A DNA stretch of 29,730 nucleotides from a virus: positions 1-29,730 of IMG/VR virus record IMGVR_UViG_3300029448_000269; one strand, written 5' to 3'. The translations under genes and the position numbers were made by a program. The notes under the pieces were generated by a model that did no database searches, was not told the origin of the DNA, and saw nothing but the letters and a program-made list of their open reading frames with translations. Position 1 is the first letter of the stretch. Every line of letters begins with the position of its first letter. Shown here piece by piece: positions 15,467 to 22,092 of the stretch.

Positions 15467-15831
15467 TCTGTACCTGATATTATTTGGTCGTGTGGTAGTC
15501 TGTTGCGATTGTATTGGTCTATGTGCCATTGCTTGTCTCTTACATTGTCCTCCTCTATTTCTTTTTGTAAGTGTGCTAATGCTCTCCAAGCTATTTTTGC
15601 AGAGTGTCTTACTCCATCTACATCGTGCATACCATTTTCCATTAAGTGTCGCATAAGTGCATCTAAGTCATCTTTACTTTTTTCCCTATCCCAATGTATA
15701 TCCTCGTCTGGATGATGTTGTTTGCTTCCTATGTAACTTACTCTTGCTACTTCGCATAATGCATCTGGGAAGTATTTTATTAATCCTTTATATAAGGGTA
15801 TCTGCTTTCTCTTTTGTTTGTTCTTTTCCAT
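15463..15831 (-). CDS. DUF5664-like nucleotide pyrophosphohydrolase
   Basis: 122 aa, all-helical. KQIPLYKGLIKYFPDALCEV, VARVSYIGSKQHHPDEDIHW, KSKDDLDALMRHLMENG and HSAKIAWRALAHLQKEIEED follow the order of the DUF5664 family (dATP/dGTP diphosphohydrolase N-terminal domain; includes MazZ of the 2-aminoadenine pathway), with acidic residues positioned for Mg2+ binding. Such enzymes trim specific dNTPs from the pool. No purZ-like gene is in the window, so there is no sign of Z-genome synthesis here. It overlaps the upstream DnaA-like gene by 44 bp and couples to the 39-aa gene by ATGA. Confidence 0.65.
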   Translation of the reverse strand: MEKNKQKRKQIPLYKGLIKYFPDALCEVARVSYIGSKQHHPDEDIHWDREKSKDDLDALMRHLMENGMHDVDGVRHSAKIAWRALAHLQKEIEEDNVRDKQWHIDQYNRNRLPHDQIISGTE

Positions 15832-16219
15832 CTTGTAAAATTTTAGCTGTTTTATATAATTTTGATATTTGTTTATGATTTAATTCTTTTATTGTATTTA
15901 ATAATAAACCTCTTTTAATATTAGTTTTATCTTTCATTAAAAGCTGTATTTCTTCTAACCAATTATTAAGGAACTTAGAGTATTTTCTATGTACTTCAAA
16001 TGTTTTCAAACTATGTATTGCTGTTGCATGGTTATAACTTTTACCATTAGCTTGATAAAATTCTTTTATTTGATGGAATGTCATATCAAAATGGTTTCTT
16101 AATATAAATGTTAATAAACATCTTGCTTCTATATTATATCTTCTTCTTTTATTTTCAAATACATCTATCCCTGAAATTTCAGATAAGTAATCTGCTATTT
16201 TCTTTGCTTCTTTATTCAT
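15788..16219 (-). CDS. DnaA domain IV-like DNA-binding protein
   Basis: 143 aa. Residues 25-80 resemble the C-terminal DNA-binding domain of DnaA: RRRYNIEARCLLTFILR (helices before the HTH) and the signature-like NHATAIHS (63-70; DnaA has D-H-S/T-T-hydrophobic). There is no AAA+ ATPase domain, so this is a DnaA-box-binding module alone, possibly a replication initiator, an origin marker, or a competitor of host DnaA. It lies 1 bp after the 5'-3' exonuclease gene and overlaps the DUF5664-like gene by 44 bp. The C-terminal 60 residues are a basic helical extension of unknown role. Confidence 0.7.
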   Translation of the reverse strand: MNKEAKKIADYLSEISGIDVFENKRRRYNIEARCLLTFILRNHFDMTFHQIKEFYQANGKSYNHATAIHSLKTFEVHRKYSKFLNNWLEEIQLLMKDKTNIKRGLLLNTIKELNHKQISKLYKTAKILQDGKEQTKEKADTLI

Positions 16220-16220
16220 T

Positions 16221-16934
16221 TTATGTAGTTCTTAATTTTAATAAATTATAACATTCTATATATTTTTCTCTTGCTTTGCTTTTATATTGTTCTTTAAATA
16301 ACTTATAAAGTTTCTTTGTGTATTGATATTTTGTTTTGCATCCTTCATAATATTTCTCTGCAAACTTTTTCCCTTTGCCTTTAAAATAATTAACATTATC
16401 TGCACTATCTCCTGCTATCATTTGCTCATAAAAATTATATAACGCTTCTTGTTCTGATATATCTAAAACTGTTTTTTTATGATAATTCCATATTAAACAA
16501 TTAAACTGCTTATAGTCTTTATCTATAGAGCAAATCAATACATATTCTTTTCCTATTTCTTTTTGTATTTCATACCAATGTTTCGCTACCAAGTCATCTG
16601 TTTCTACTCCACACCCATAAATGCTGTTGTATGTTTCTTTTACGTATTTATGTAGTTCGTGTAACAAAGGAGGTAGTTCTTGTTTCTTTCTATTAGCTTT
16701 ATAAACAGGTGTAATCTTTTTTCTAAAATTACCCTTACTCCCATTAAAAGTTATTACACTATTTACATCATATACTTCATTAATATCATTTATAATCTTC
16801 ATAAACTGTTCATCATATTTATTAGATGCGTCTTTTATGTTTGTATAATATTTTCCTTTATACCTGTCAGTATCATTTTTGCTTCTATGACAACTAGCAA
16901 ATATCAAACTATCTGCATCAAATAATACTATCAT
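16221..16934 (-). CDS. 5'-3' exonuclease / flap endonuclease family protein
   Basis: 237 aa. Acidic metal-binding motifs appear in order: LFDADSL (Asp6, Asp8), a basic helical-arch segment GNFRKKITPVYKANRKK (68-84), GVETDDLVAKH (Glu111, Asp113, Asp114), CSIDKDYKQ (Asp138, Asp140) and MIAGDSADN (Asp176, Asp179). These are hallmarks of the T5/T7 exonuclease and Pol I 5'-nuclease family, which removes RNA primers and flaps during replication and recombination. The C-terminal part holds the helix-hairpin region. All expected acids are present, so it should be active. Confidence 0.88.
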   Translation of the reverse strand: MIVLFDADSLIFASCHRSKNDTDRYKGKYYTNIKDASNKYDEQFMKIINDINEVYDVNSVITFNGSKGNFRKKITPVYKANRKKQELPPLLHELHKYVKETYNSIYGCGVETDDLVAKHWYEIQKEIGKEYVLICSIDKDYKQFNCLIWNYHKKTVLDISEQEALYNFYEQMIAGDSADNVNYFKGKGKKFAEKYYEGCKTKYQYTKKLYKLFKEQYKSKAREKYIECYNLLKLRTT

Positions 16935-16939
16935 AAACT

Positions 16940-17029
16940 TTAAGAGTTAAATATAATATACATTAACACTAGCACCAGACCAAAGTAACTAAATGCTAAG
17001 GCTTTCATTTTGTTTTCGTATTTTTTCAT
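16940..17029 (-). CDS. 29-aa single-span membrane peptide
   Basis: The ATG at 17029-17027 overlaps the TGA of the 115-aa gene (ATGA). The product has a basic start (MKKYENKMKA) and one hydrophobic helix (FSYFGLVLVLMYIIF), ending 5 bp before the exonuclease start. The clean membrane topology and the stop/start overlap favour a real gene, but it is short. Function unknown. Confidence 0.45.
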   Translation of the reverse strand: MKKYENKMKALAFSYFGLVLVLMYIIFNS

Positions 17030-17373
17030 TTAAATTTTTCAATTTGTTTAGATGTCATATTAAAACACTTATCATCTATTTTTTTTGCATACCTTAAAAA
17101 TTTTAGTAAGAACAATATGTGGTTTTCATCTAAATCAATATGTTCACAATTATCGATGTTTATTCTAATACCACCCTCTACATAATCTATATCAATAGGA
17201 TGACAAGAATCATCTACAAATACGCTTGAAATATTTTCAAATATTCCATATTCACCATCAAAGGATTTATAATATTCCGTCTTTATAAGCATACACTCTT
17301 TTTCTATGAATTTATCTAAATCCGTGCATAGGTTGATTTGGTTGTATGTTGTTTTAAGTAATTCGTCTTCCAT
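17026..17373 (-). CDS. hypothetical protein, 115 aa
   Basis: Not recognised. Acidic, with helices at the N-terminus (1-35) and C-terminus (85-115) around a beta-rich centre (FDGEYGIFENISSVFVDD, GGIRININCEH-like strands). Soluble, no signal. It overlaps the preceding gene by 20 bp and the following 29-aa ORF by 4 bp, so it belongs to a chain of coupled small genes upstream of the exonuclease. Confidence 0.6.
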   Translation of the reverse strand: MEDELLKTTYNQINLCTDLDKFIEKECMLIKTEYYKSFDGEYGIFENISSVFVDDSCHPIDIDYVEGGIRINIDNCEHIDLDENHILFLLKFLRYAKKIDDKCFNMTSKQIEKFK

Positions 17374-17647
17374 AATGTTTTATTAGTTTCTCGTTTTCTT
17401 TTTCTGATTTCCTAGCTCTCTCTATAGCTCTGTTTTTTTGCAGTCTATAATCTGAGATTGCTTCTTTATATAATCTTTGGTTGTTAATTGTTTCTTGAAA
17501 ATAAAATGTTAATCTAATTAAAGATTCAGACATCTTTTCTAAGTTATTTGTTTTCTTTTTATCTAATTGCCTTTTTACAATAGATAACAAAAAAGTTAAG
17601 TCTGTCCATATTTCTAAGTCTTTAAGGTTATCTATTTTTTTATTCAC
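17354..17647 (-). CDS. hypothetical helical protein, 97 aa
   Basis: Not recognised. Almost entirely helical and basic, with many Lys, Arg and Gln and a C-terminal RARKSEKENEKLIKHYGRRI. Its ATG shares one base with the stop of the 77-aa gene and its end overlaps the 115-aa gene by 20 bp. A DNA-associated or coiled-coil role is possible but not shown. Confidence 0.6.
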   Translation of the reverse strand: MNKKIDNLKDLEIWTDLTFLLSIVKRQLDKKKTNNLEKMSESLIRLTFYFQETINNQRLYKEAISDYRLQKNRAIERARKSEKENEKLIKHYGRRIT

Positions 17648-17880
17648 TACAATTTCTTTTTAAACTCTTTATATCTTTTGTTTCTGTTTTTTAATTCCTC
17701 TTGTTCAGCATTAAATGCCATTTCATATAAGTTAGGAATATCATTTAATAATTCTTTTGCATCCCATTCTAAATAAATAGTATTGCTTCCGTCTTCCCAA
17801 TTACATACTTCAGCTTCAATATGAACTATGCCGCTTGATTTAGATAAGCTAATTGTTCTATGCACCCAATATTCTTTCAT
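17647..17880 (-). CDS. hypothetical protein, 77 aa
   Basis: Not recognised. An N-terminal beta-rich half (HRTISLSKSSGIVHIEAEVC) with Asp/Glu/Trp residues is followed by a charged C-terminal helix (FNAEQEELKNRNKRYKEFKK). Start overlaps the 94-aa gene stop by 4 bp. Part of the small-gene operon between 18161 and 16221. Confidence 0.55.
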   Translation of the reverse strand: MKEYWVHRTISLSKSSGIVHIEAEVCNWEDGSNTIYLEWDAKELLNDIPNLYEMAFNAEQEELKNRNKRYKEFKKKL

Positions 17881-18161
17881 AATGTTTCTAGTTTGCTTAC
17901 AGCTTCTTCCATTGATTCAAGAAAAAATTCTTTTCCAGTTTCAAAGTCTGTAATTATATATTCTACATCTTGACCAAAAGCACTTGATATACAACACCCA
18001 TTTTCTAAAGCAATATATACATATCCGCTCATAGTATTAAATCCTACTTCCATAATATCTTCCCTTGGGCATTCTTCCGAGTATGCTTTCCATACTTTGC
18101 TTAAACCTTTTGCTTCTAAATAAGCTGGGTTTTGTAAGTTATACATTTTTAAATTTTCCAT
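17877..18161 (-). CDS. hypothetical protein, 94 aa
   Basis: Not recognised. A mixed alpha/beta acidic protein with adjacent cysteines (NGCCISSAFG) and a C-terminal helix. The ATG is preceded by CAATT, like several neighbours. It is the first gene after the non-coding stretch 18162-18262, so elements there may control it. Confidence 0.55.
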   Translation of the reverse strand: MENLKMYNLQNPAYLEAKGLSKVWKAYSEECPREDIMEVGFNTMSGYVYIALENGCCISSAFGQDVEYIITDFETGKEFFLESMEEAVSKLETL

Positions 18162-18262
18162 AATTGTTTTTATTATTAAGGCTTTAAGAGTTGTTTAGTT
18201 AACTAACCTCGCGTCTTTCTATTTAACAGTGCCCGCATCAACGTTAATCACTGACCTCATTT
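18162..18262 (-). other. short gap with 12-bp palindrome and 13-codon ORF
   Basis: This gap is less AT-rich than its surroundings. It holds the perfect palindrome TTAGTTAACTAA (18195-18206) and a 13-codon ATG ORF (18260-18219, peptide MRSVINVDAGTVK) starting just after the 70-aa gene's stop. It could be an operator, a leader-peptide region or a small RNA. No tRNA fold or terminator is evident. Confidence 0.35.
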
Positions 18263-18475
18263 TTATATATTATATCCTTTGTTTTTTTTGTAATATTTGT
18301 TTACTAATGTTTCTTTATCATTTAAAAGAATGCCAGTATAATCTTTAGTCCAACATTGAAACGTTTCATTCCATACTCGTGGAGTCCATTCTGGGTCTAT
18401 ATCTGACCTCCAAGCAAATGAACCTGTTACTGCATAATCTTCTAATATTACTAATTCGTCTATAAGTGTTTTCAT
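18263..18475 (-). CDS. hypothetical protein, 70 aa
   Basis: Not recognised. Trp-rich (FAWRSDIDPEWTPRVWNETF, CWTKDYTG) with a helical basic C-terminus. It is preceded by a good Bacteroidota-type promoter (18493-18522), giving a leader of roughly 10 nt, and its ATG has CAATT before it. The dedicated host promoter suggests early expression. Confidence 0.6.
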   Translation of the reverse strand: MKTLIDELVILEDYAVTGSFAWRSDIDPEWTPRVWNETFQCWTKDYTGILLNDKETLVNKYYKKNKGYNI

Positions 18476-18492
18476 AATTGTTTTATTTATTA

Positions 18493-18522
18493 CAAATATA
18501 CAAATAATATCTTATTAACAAA
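18493..18522 (-). promoter_or_regulatory. Bacteroidota-type host sigma promoter
   Basis: Minus-strand TTTG (18522-18519), 18 nt, TATATTTG (18500-18493), matching the Bacteroidota primary-sigma consensus TTTG-N17-19-TAnnTTTG. It lies in a non-coding gap and points at the 70-aa gene. Confidence 0.65.
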
Positions 18523-18539
18523 AGTTAATTTAAATTATT

Positions 18540-18932
18540 TTAAAATTTACACTTTTTAATGTTCCACTTCTTGCCTAACTTGTTAAGGTAATCTATCACA
18601 TTAGTTCTTTCTATAACAGTCCATTTCTTATTGTAATAGATTTGTGTTACTTCACATTTATCTAAAGGTATGTTTAGTTTATCATTCTTAAAGTCGTGTT
18701 CTATTTTTAAAACTATAGCCTTATCTCCCCACCTATCTGCTATTCTTTGTAATAAAAGTTTCTGCCCTATTGGGATTCTGTTAAACTTATATTTAACTTC
18801 CATCAATATTAAAGCTTCATCATTAAACTCTAATACTGCATCTATATCAGATGGGTGCATCTTTTTATTCTGGACTCCTGTAAAGTCTAGAACCTGTTTA
18901 ACTCTATCTCTGTTTTTTATTAAAGACTTCAT
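18540..18932 (-). CDS. PD-(D/E)XK-type nuclease, putative
   Basis: 130 aa. The motif KKMHPSDIDAVLEFNDEALI then LMEVKYKF (Asp29 or Asp31, Glu45-Val-Lys47) is a PD-(D/E)XK catalytic core, followed by PIGQKLLLQRIADRWGDKAI, a helix often seen in VRR-NUC or recombination nucleases. It probably nicks or resolves DNA during replication or recombination. It overlaps the 68-aa gene by 4 bp. The host promoter at 18493 lies downstream of its stop, so it belongs to the upstream transcript. Confidence 0.65.
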   Translation of the reverse strand: MKSLIKNRDRVKQVLDFTGVQNKKMHPSDIDAVLEFNDEALILMEVKYKFNRIPIGQKLLLQRIADRWGDKAIVLKIEHDFKNDKLNIPLDKCEVTQIYYNKKWTVIERTNVIDYLNKLGKKWNIKKCKF

Positions 18933-19135
18933 ACTAACTTATCTAAGTCAGCAATCCATATTTTATATATACTTCCATTGCAGGTGCAGGGTTCTTTATA
19001 TGGATGTTTATAATAAACTGAATGTAATTCGCATATTAATTTAGTGTATGTTATTTCTTGTTGTTTAGTTAAATTTTCAAAAGGATATGCGTTTGCCTTA
19101 AAATCTAACCATCTCTCTAAATCTTTTTCTACCAT
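18929..19135 (-). CDS. hypothetical protein with CTCN motif, 68 aa
   Basis: A helical N-terminus (KDLERWLDFKANAYPF) leads to LICELHSVYYKHPYKEPCTC and NGSIYKIWIADLDKLV. The paired cysteines (C-T-C) next to a His could bind metal. I recall similar small proteins in flavobacterial phages. It overlaps both neighbours (7 bp and 4 bp). Function unknown. Confidence 0.6.
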   Translation of the reverse strand: MVEKDLERWLDFKANAYPFENLTKQQEITYTKLICELHSVYYKHPYKEPCTCNGSIYKIWIADLDKLV

Positions 19136-19260
19136 AATTGTACTTTATTTGCTTTGTCTTTACGTTCTTTGCATCCACAATCATCTCCCCATATTTTTTT
19201 TACTAGCCATTTTATGCCTGTGTAAGTTGTTATTTTTTCTATTAAATCTCCTAATCTCAT
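19129..19260 (-). CDS. 43-aa conserved small protein
   Basis: The minus strand encodes a product starting MRLGDLIEKITTYTGIKWLV and containing GDDCGCKERKDK. The ATG overlaps the TGA of the nuclease-like gene (ATGA) and the stop overlaps the next gene. The Cys-Gly-Cys motif and the amphipathic N-terminal helix look selected, and I recall a similar family in Bacteroidota phages. Function unknown. Confidence 0.65.
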   Translation of the reverse strand: MRLGDLIEKITTYTGIKWLVKKIWGDDCGCKERKDKANKVQLW

Positions 19261-19682
19261 AATTCTTTATATTTATATAATAATGTTTTTTTTATTAAAT
19301 ATGCTTTTTTACTTTTAGTATCTCCTTTGCCTATAAACTCAACATATTTTAAATTGTTTTCTGATATACATTTTTTTATATTATCGGTCATAAACCAACT
19401 ATATTTATAACCATCATATATTACCCAATACTTAGCTTTTGATGTTTGTAATGCAGATGGCTTGTTATTAAATTCTATCTCAATAACTATATTACCTGTG
19501 TGTTTGCTTTTTTCATCTGATTTAACTTCAACTCCAAATTTTAATTCAGGAATATAAATATCATAATCTTTAAAATAACCATCTATAATATGCGCTTGTT
19601 TATATTTTTTTTGTATTTCATTAAGAATATATATCTCGTGAAACTTACCTCTTTCTAAATCTCTTTTAAAAGTTTCTACCAA
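19257..19682 (-). CDS. putative restriction-endonuclease-fold nuclease, 141 aa
   Basis: The N-terminus FHEIYILNEIQKKYKQ is followed by GYFKDYDIYIPELKFGVEVK (36-55) and a Ser/Lys/Thr stretch. The D-Y-D-I-Y-I ... G-V-E-V-K pattern with GNIVIEIEF afterwards matches PD-(D/E)XK nucleases: Asp, then Glu-x-Lys on the next strand. A phage resolvase or recombination nuclease is likely; a crippled restriction-like enzyme is the alternative. It overlaps the sigma-like gene by 7 bp and couples to the 43-aa ORF. Confidence 0.6.
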   Translation of the reverse strand: MVETFKRDLERGKFHEIYILNEIQKKYKQAHIIDGYFKDYDIYIPELKFGVEVKSDEKSKHTGNIVIEIEFNNKPSALQTSKAKYWVIYDGYKYSWFMTDNIKKCISENNLKYVEFIGKGDTKSKKAYLIKKTLLYKYKEL

Positions 19683-20167
19683 TCTATATTTTCTTTAATT
19701 AATGTCTTTACGTTCTTGTATGTATTATATAACGAGTAATAACTTATGTTTGTTTTCTTAGATAATTCAGCTATACTCATTCCATTAGAGATTAGGTCAA
19801 ACACTTTTTTGTCATACCAATACACACTATCAAGAACTGTATCTAACTCTTTCATCTTACCTTCTATGTCTTTGTACTCTTTTATTTCTTCTTCCTGTAC
19901 AAACTTTTCCAAGTACTCTACGTTTACTTTTATAATCTTAGATTCTTTACGACACAAGTCCATAAATAAACTTTTTAAGGTACGATACATATAAAAATAA
20001 TTTATATCGTCATCATAAGATATATCTAAACCTTTATTTAATAAAGTGTGTATTTTTAAATAAGCTTCCTGTACCACGTCTTCGCATACATCTCCCTTGC
20101 ATCCAAAAGAACGAACCACCCTTAACCAGTCTTTATGCTTGCTTGCTATTTTTTCTAGTGTTGTCAA
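19676..20167 (-). CDS. ECF-like sigma-70 family factor
   Basis: 163 aa, the size of ECF sigmas. An N-terminal region 2-like segment contains HKDWLRVVRSFGC and CEDVVQEAYLKIHTLL (28-43; compare the conserved D-x-x-Q-E-x-F/Y of sigma region 2). The C-terminal part (115-160) is a region 4-like HTH, with YDKKVFDLISNGMSIAELSK and NISYYSLYNTYKNVKTLIKE. The middle is an acidic linker. It should redirect host RNA polymerase. It overlaps the ATPase gene by 35 bp. It is the best candidate reader of the five ACGTTATA elements upstream of virion genes, but that link is inference. Confidence 0.7.
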   Translation of the reverse strand: MTTLEKIASKHKDWLRVVRSFGCKGDVCEDVVQEAYLKIHTLLNKGLDISYDDDINYFYMYRTLKSLFMDLCRKESKIIKVNVEYLEKFVQEEEIKEYKDIEGKMKELDTVLDSVYWYDKKVFDLISNGMSIAELSKKTNISYYSLYNTYKNVKTLIKENIDW

Positions 20168-21062
20168 TGGTTAGTTGTTTCTTAGTTCTGTACTTAATTA
20201 AATTTTTCCCTCCTATTTCAAATCCTACATTGTTTAGTATTGACTTAAATAATATAGGGCTTTCATGACTTGTGGGTTTATACCCCAGACTCATTTCTTT
20301 TACCTTAGCTACGTAAAGCCTTGTATACATCCAAGCATCAGGGCTTGCTATATACCTATGGCATATCAAGAAATCATCACATCTATTGCCGTTTACAGCA
20401 CCACCTTCACTATCGCCAATACTAGGCGGAGGTGTCATCCCACCAAACTCGTGTGTCGGATTGTGCTTTCTTCTTAAACTCTCAGTCACAGCATGCGCAC
20501 ATATCCAAGTTGATATGTTATGGGTTTTGCAAAAAATACGTATGTCTGTTAATTGAGTGTAACTGTATTCGTACCCGTTTGTGTTTCTTAAATCTTTCCT
20601 TAATGAATTAATTGGGTCTATTAAAAAACCGTGATAATCCCAAGCATCCTTAACTTTTTCTGCTAGTATTAAAAGTTGTTTGTAAGTGTATTGTCTATTA
20701 ATATCTATAAACTTAAAATGATTATAAACGAATTCTCTAGACTGTTCATAATCACTTTCCTCTATTTTGTTTATTGGTTTGCCTTCTAAGAATTCAATTA
20801 ATTTTTTTATGAGTTGAATGGGGTCATTTTCTGAACTAAAAACTAACCATCTAATATTATGTTTTATAGAATAAAGCAACATTAAATAAAATGTAAAATG
20901 TGTTTTACCTACATTGTTATGCCCTAATATAAAATTCATATTCCCAGCAACAAAACGAAAATTAGAATCTAATTGTTTATTGCCAAGTTTTAATGCTTCA
21001 GGAATTTTACCTTTTCTAAAGTCATTTAATTTATCTATATGTTCTGAATAATTTATTAGCAT
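20133..21062 (-). CDS. DnaB/RecA-type ATPase (replicative helicase-like)
   Basis: 309 aa. Walker A GHNNVGKT (47-54), a strand with LVFSSEND (73-80), Walker B FLIDP (146-150), ICAHAVTESLRR (187-198) with a sensor His, and DSEGGAVNGNRCDDFLICHR (217-236), which matches the DnaB/Sak4 'D.r.sg.iea.aD.v' region. There is no primase or DnaB N-terminal domain, so it is a compact hexameric helicase core or a RecA-like recombinase. The ATG follows directly on a terminator T tract (21063-21069), an unusual position for a start codon. No DNA polymerase or primase is in the window. Confidence 0.78.
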   Translation of the reverse strand: MLINYSEHIDKLNDFRKGKIPEALKLGNKQLDSNFRFVAGNMNFILGHNNVGKTHFTFYLMLLYSIKHNIRWLVFSSENDPIQLIKKLIEFLEGKPINKIEESDYEQSREFVYNHFKFIDINRQYTYKQLLILAEKVKDAWDYHGFLIDPINSLRKDLRNTNGYEYSYTQLTDIRIFCKTHNISTWICAHAVTESLRRKHNPTHEFGGMTPPPSIGDSEGGAVNGNRCDDFLICHRYIASPDAWMYTRLYVAKVKEMSLGYKPTSHESPILFKSILNNVGFEIGGKNLIKYRTKKQLTIDNTRKNSKQA

Positions 21063-21083
21063 AAAAAAAGGGGGTAGTTAACC
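21063..21083 (-). terminator. strong terminator touching the ATPase start codon
   Basis: Minus-strand AGGGGGT-TAACT-ACCCCCT, a 7-bp GC-rich stem, followed by seven T that end at the base before the ATG at 21062. There is no room for a separate promoter, so the hairpin probably attenuates expression or blocks initiation. Confidence 0.8.
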
Positions 21084-21092
21084 CCCTATTAA

Positions 21093-21431
21093 TTAAAATG
21101 GTAAATCTTCCTCTCTATCTGGAGACTGAGCCTCCACCGCAACTTCCTCTCGATACTCTCTTACTCTCCATCCTTGTAAGGAAGTGAAGTATAATACTTT
21201 GCCTTCCTTTTCCCATTCTCTACCTCTTACATTATAAAACACTTCTACATTATTTCCGACCTTGCAAACAGGGTCATCTAATAATCCTACATTGTTTTGC
21301 GTAAAGTCTAAAGCTACTACCTGTGGGTATTTATCTGTTGTTTTTAATATTAACTTTCTTACTCTAAAGTTTCCTTTTTCTTCTATTTCTGTAATTGTTT
21401 TTATTTTTCCTTTTATTGACATTTTATTCAT
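21093..21431 (-). CDS. DUF3127-type OB-fold ssDNA-binding protein
   Basis: 112 aa. IKGKIKTITEIEEKGNFRVR, LILKTTDKYPQVVALDFTQN, GNNVEVFYNVRGREWE and LYFTSLQGWRVREY follow the DUF3127 pattern, an OB-fold family typical of Bacteroidota. The C-terminus is acidic and ends DLPF, as in SSB proteins that recruit partners through the tip. It probably coats ssDNA for the adjacent helicase-like ATPase. The strong terminator after it suggests the SSB is expressed above the downstream gene. Confidence 0.8.
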   Translation of the reverse strand: MNKMSIKGKIKTITEIEEKGNFRVRKLILKTTDKYPQVVALDFTQNNVGLLDDPVCKVGNNVEVFYNVRGREWEKEGKVLYFTSLQGWRVREYREEVAVEAQSPDREEDLPF

Positions 21432-21437
21432 TTTTAT

Positions 21438-21635
21438 TTATTTATTTGTATTGTATTTAATACTATTTATAGATTCAACTTTATCTAAATTATCAATGTT
21501 TGTTTTATTAATAATCCGACTTTCTAAATCTATAACTGTATAACCTTGTTTCGCTAATAGTCTAACTGCTTTCAGTTGTTCTCTAGCTCGTTCCTGTATT
21601 CTAAACGTTTCAAATATTTCATTGCTTATTGGCAT
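21438..21635 (-). CDS. hypothetical protein, 65 aa
   Basis: Not recognised. Helical N-terminus (NEIFETFRIQERAREQLKAV) and a short strand near KQGYTVIDLESRI; soluble. It is placed between two OB-fold-like proteins, and its ATG is preceded by AATT. Probably co-expressed with replication proteins. Confidence 0.55.
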   Translation of the reverse strand: MPISNEIFETFRIQERAREQLKAVRLLAKQGYTVIDLESRIINKTNIDNLDKVESINSIKYNTNK

Positions 21636-21637
21636 AA

Positions 21638-21994
21638 TTATTTATTTACAAAATCAATTAATGTTTGAGCATCTGCTAATACAGTTTGTATATCACTAAT
21701 TGCATTTCCTCTGTTAAAATCAACTGCTGCTTTTACCATACTCTGCCTAATAATGAGTTGGTCTTTACTTTGACCATTAGCTTGTGGTTGTGTGTAAATT
21801 AACTTAGCTGTGCCATATTGTTCGTTTGTCACCTCGTAATCAACCAAGTCTCCAATTTGTTTTTTAAATTGTCCTTTGGCTAAAAATTGATAAGTTTGAC
21901 CATCATCAAACTGAACTTTAAACTTATTGAATGTGCCAGAACTATTTGACCATTCTCCATTTTCTTGAATAAATTTAATTTTTCCTTTTTTCAT
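21638..21994 (-). CDS. putative OB-fold DNA-binding protein, 118 aa
   Basis: Residues 1-70 read as a five-strand barrel: KGKIKFIQENGEW, FNKFKVQFDDGQTYQFLAKG, GDLVDYEVTNEQYGTAKLIY. Then a Gln/Ser linker and DQLIIRQSMVKAAVDF, a helix I associate with phage ssDNA-binding or annealing accessory proteins. Together with the DUF3127-type gene two genes away it suggests a two-protein ssDNA handling set. It overlaps the preceding 37-aa gene by 20 bp. The fold call is by pattern. Confidence 0.5.
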   Translation of the reverse strand: MKKGKIKFIQENGEWSNSSGTFNKFKVQFDDGQTYQFLAKGQFKKQIGDLVDYEVTNEQYGTAKLIYTQPQANGQSKDQLIIRQSMVKAAVDFNRGNAISDIQTVLADAQTLIDFVNK

Positions 21995-22088
21995 AATTTA
22001 ATTGTTTTTGTAATTCATTAATTTTCTGAGTCATAGCTTGTATTCTTTGATAATACAATTCTATTAACTGTTCTTTTGGTGTTTCCAT
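21975..22088 (-). CDS. 37-aa helical protein, function unknown
   Basis: Reads METPKEQLIELYYQRIQAMT onward, one long Gln/Lys/Glu-rich helix. A longer reading from 22166 exists, but the ATG at 22088 has AATT before it, like the neighbours, and the longer form would run through the 59-aa gene in another frame. It overlaps the OB-fold-like gene by 20 bp. Confidence 0.5.
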   Translation of the reverse strand: METPKEQLIELYYQRIQAMTQKINELQKQLNYEKRKN

Positions 22089-22092
22089 AATT

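Noticed and set aside
15347-15589. 80-aa version of the 39-aa helical gene
   Set aside because: Its first 41 residues come from another frame of the DUF5664-like gene; the ATGA-coupled start at 15466 is better.
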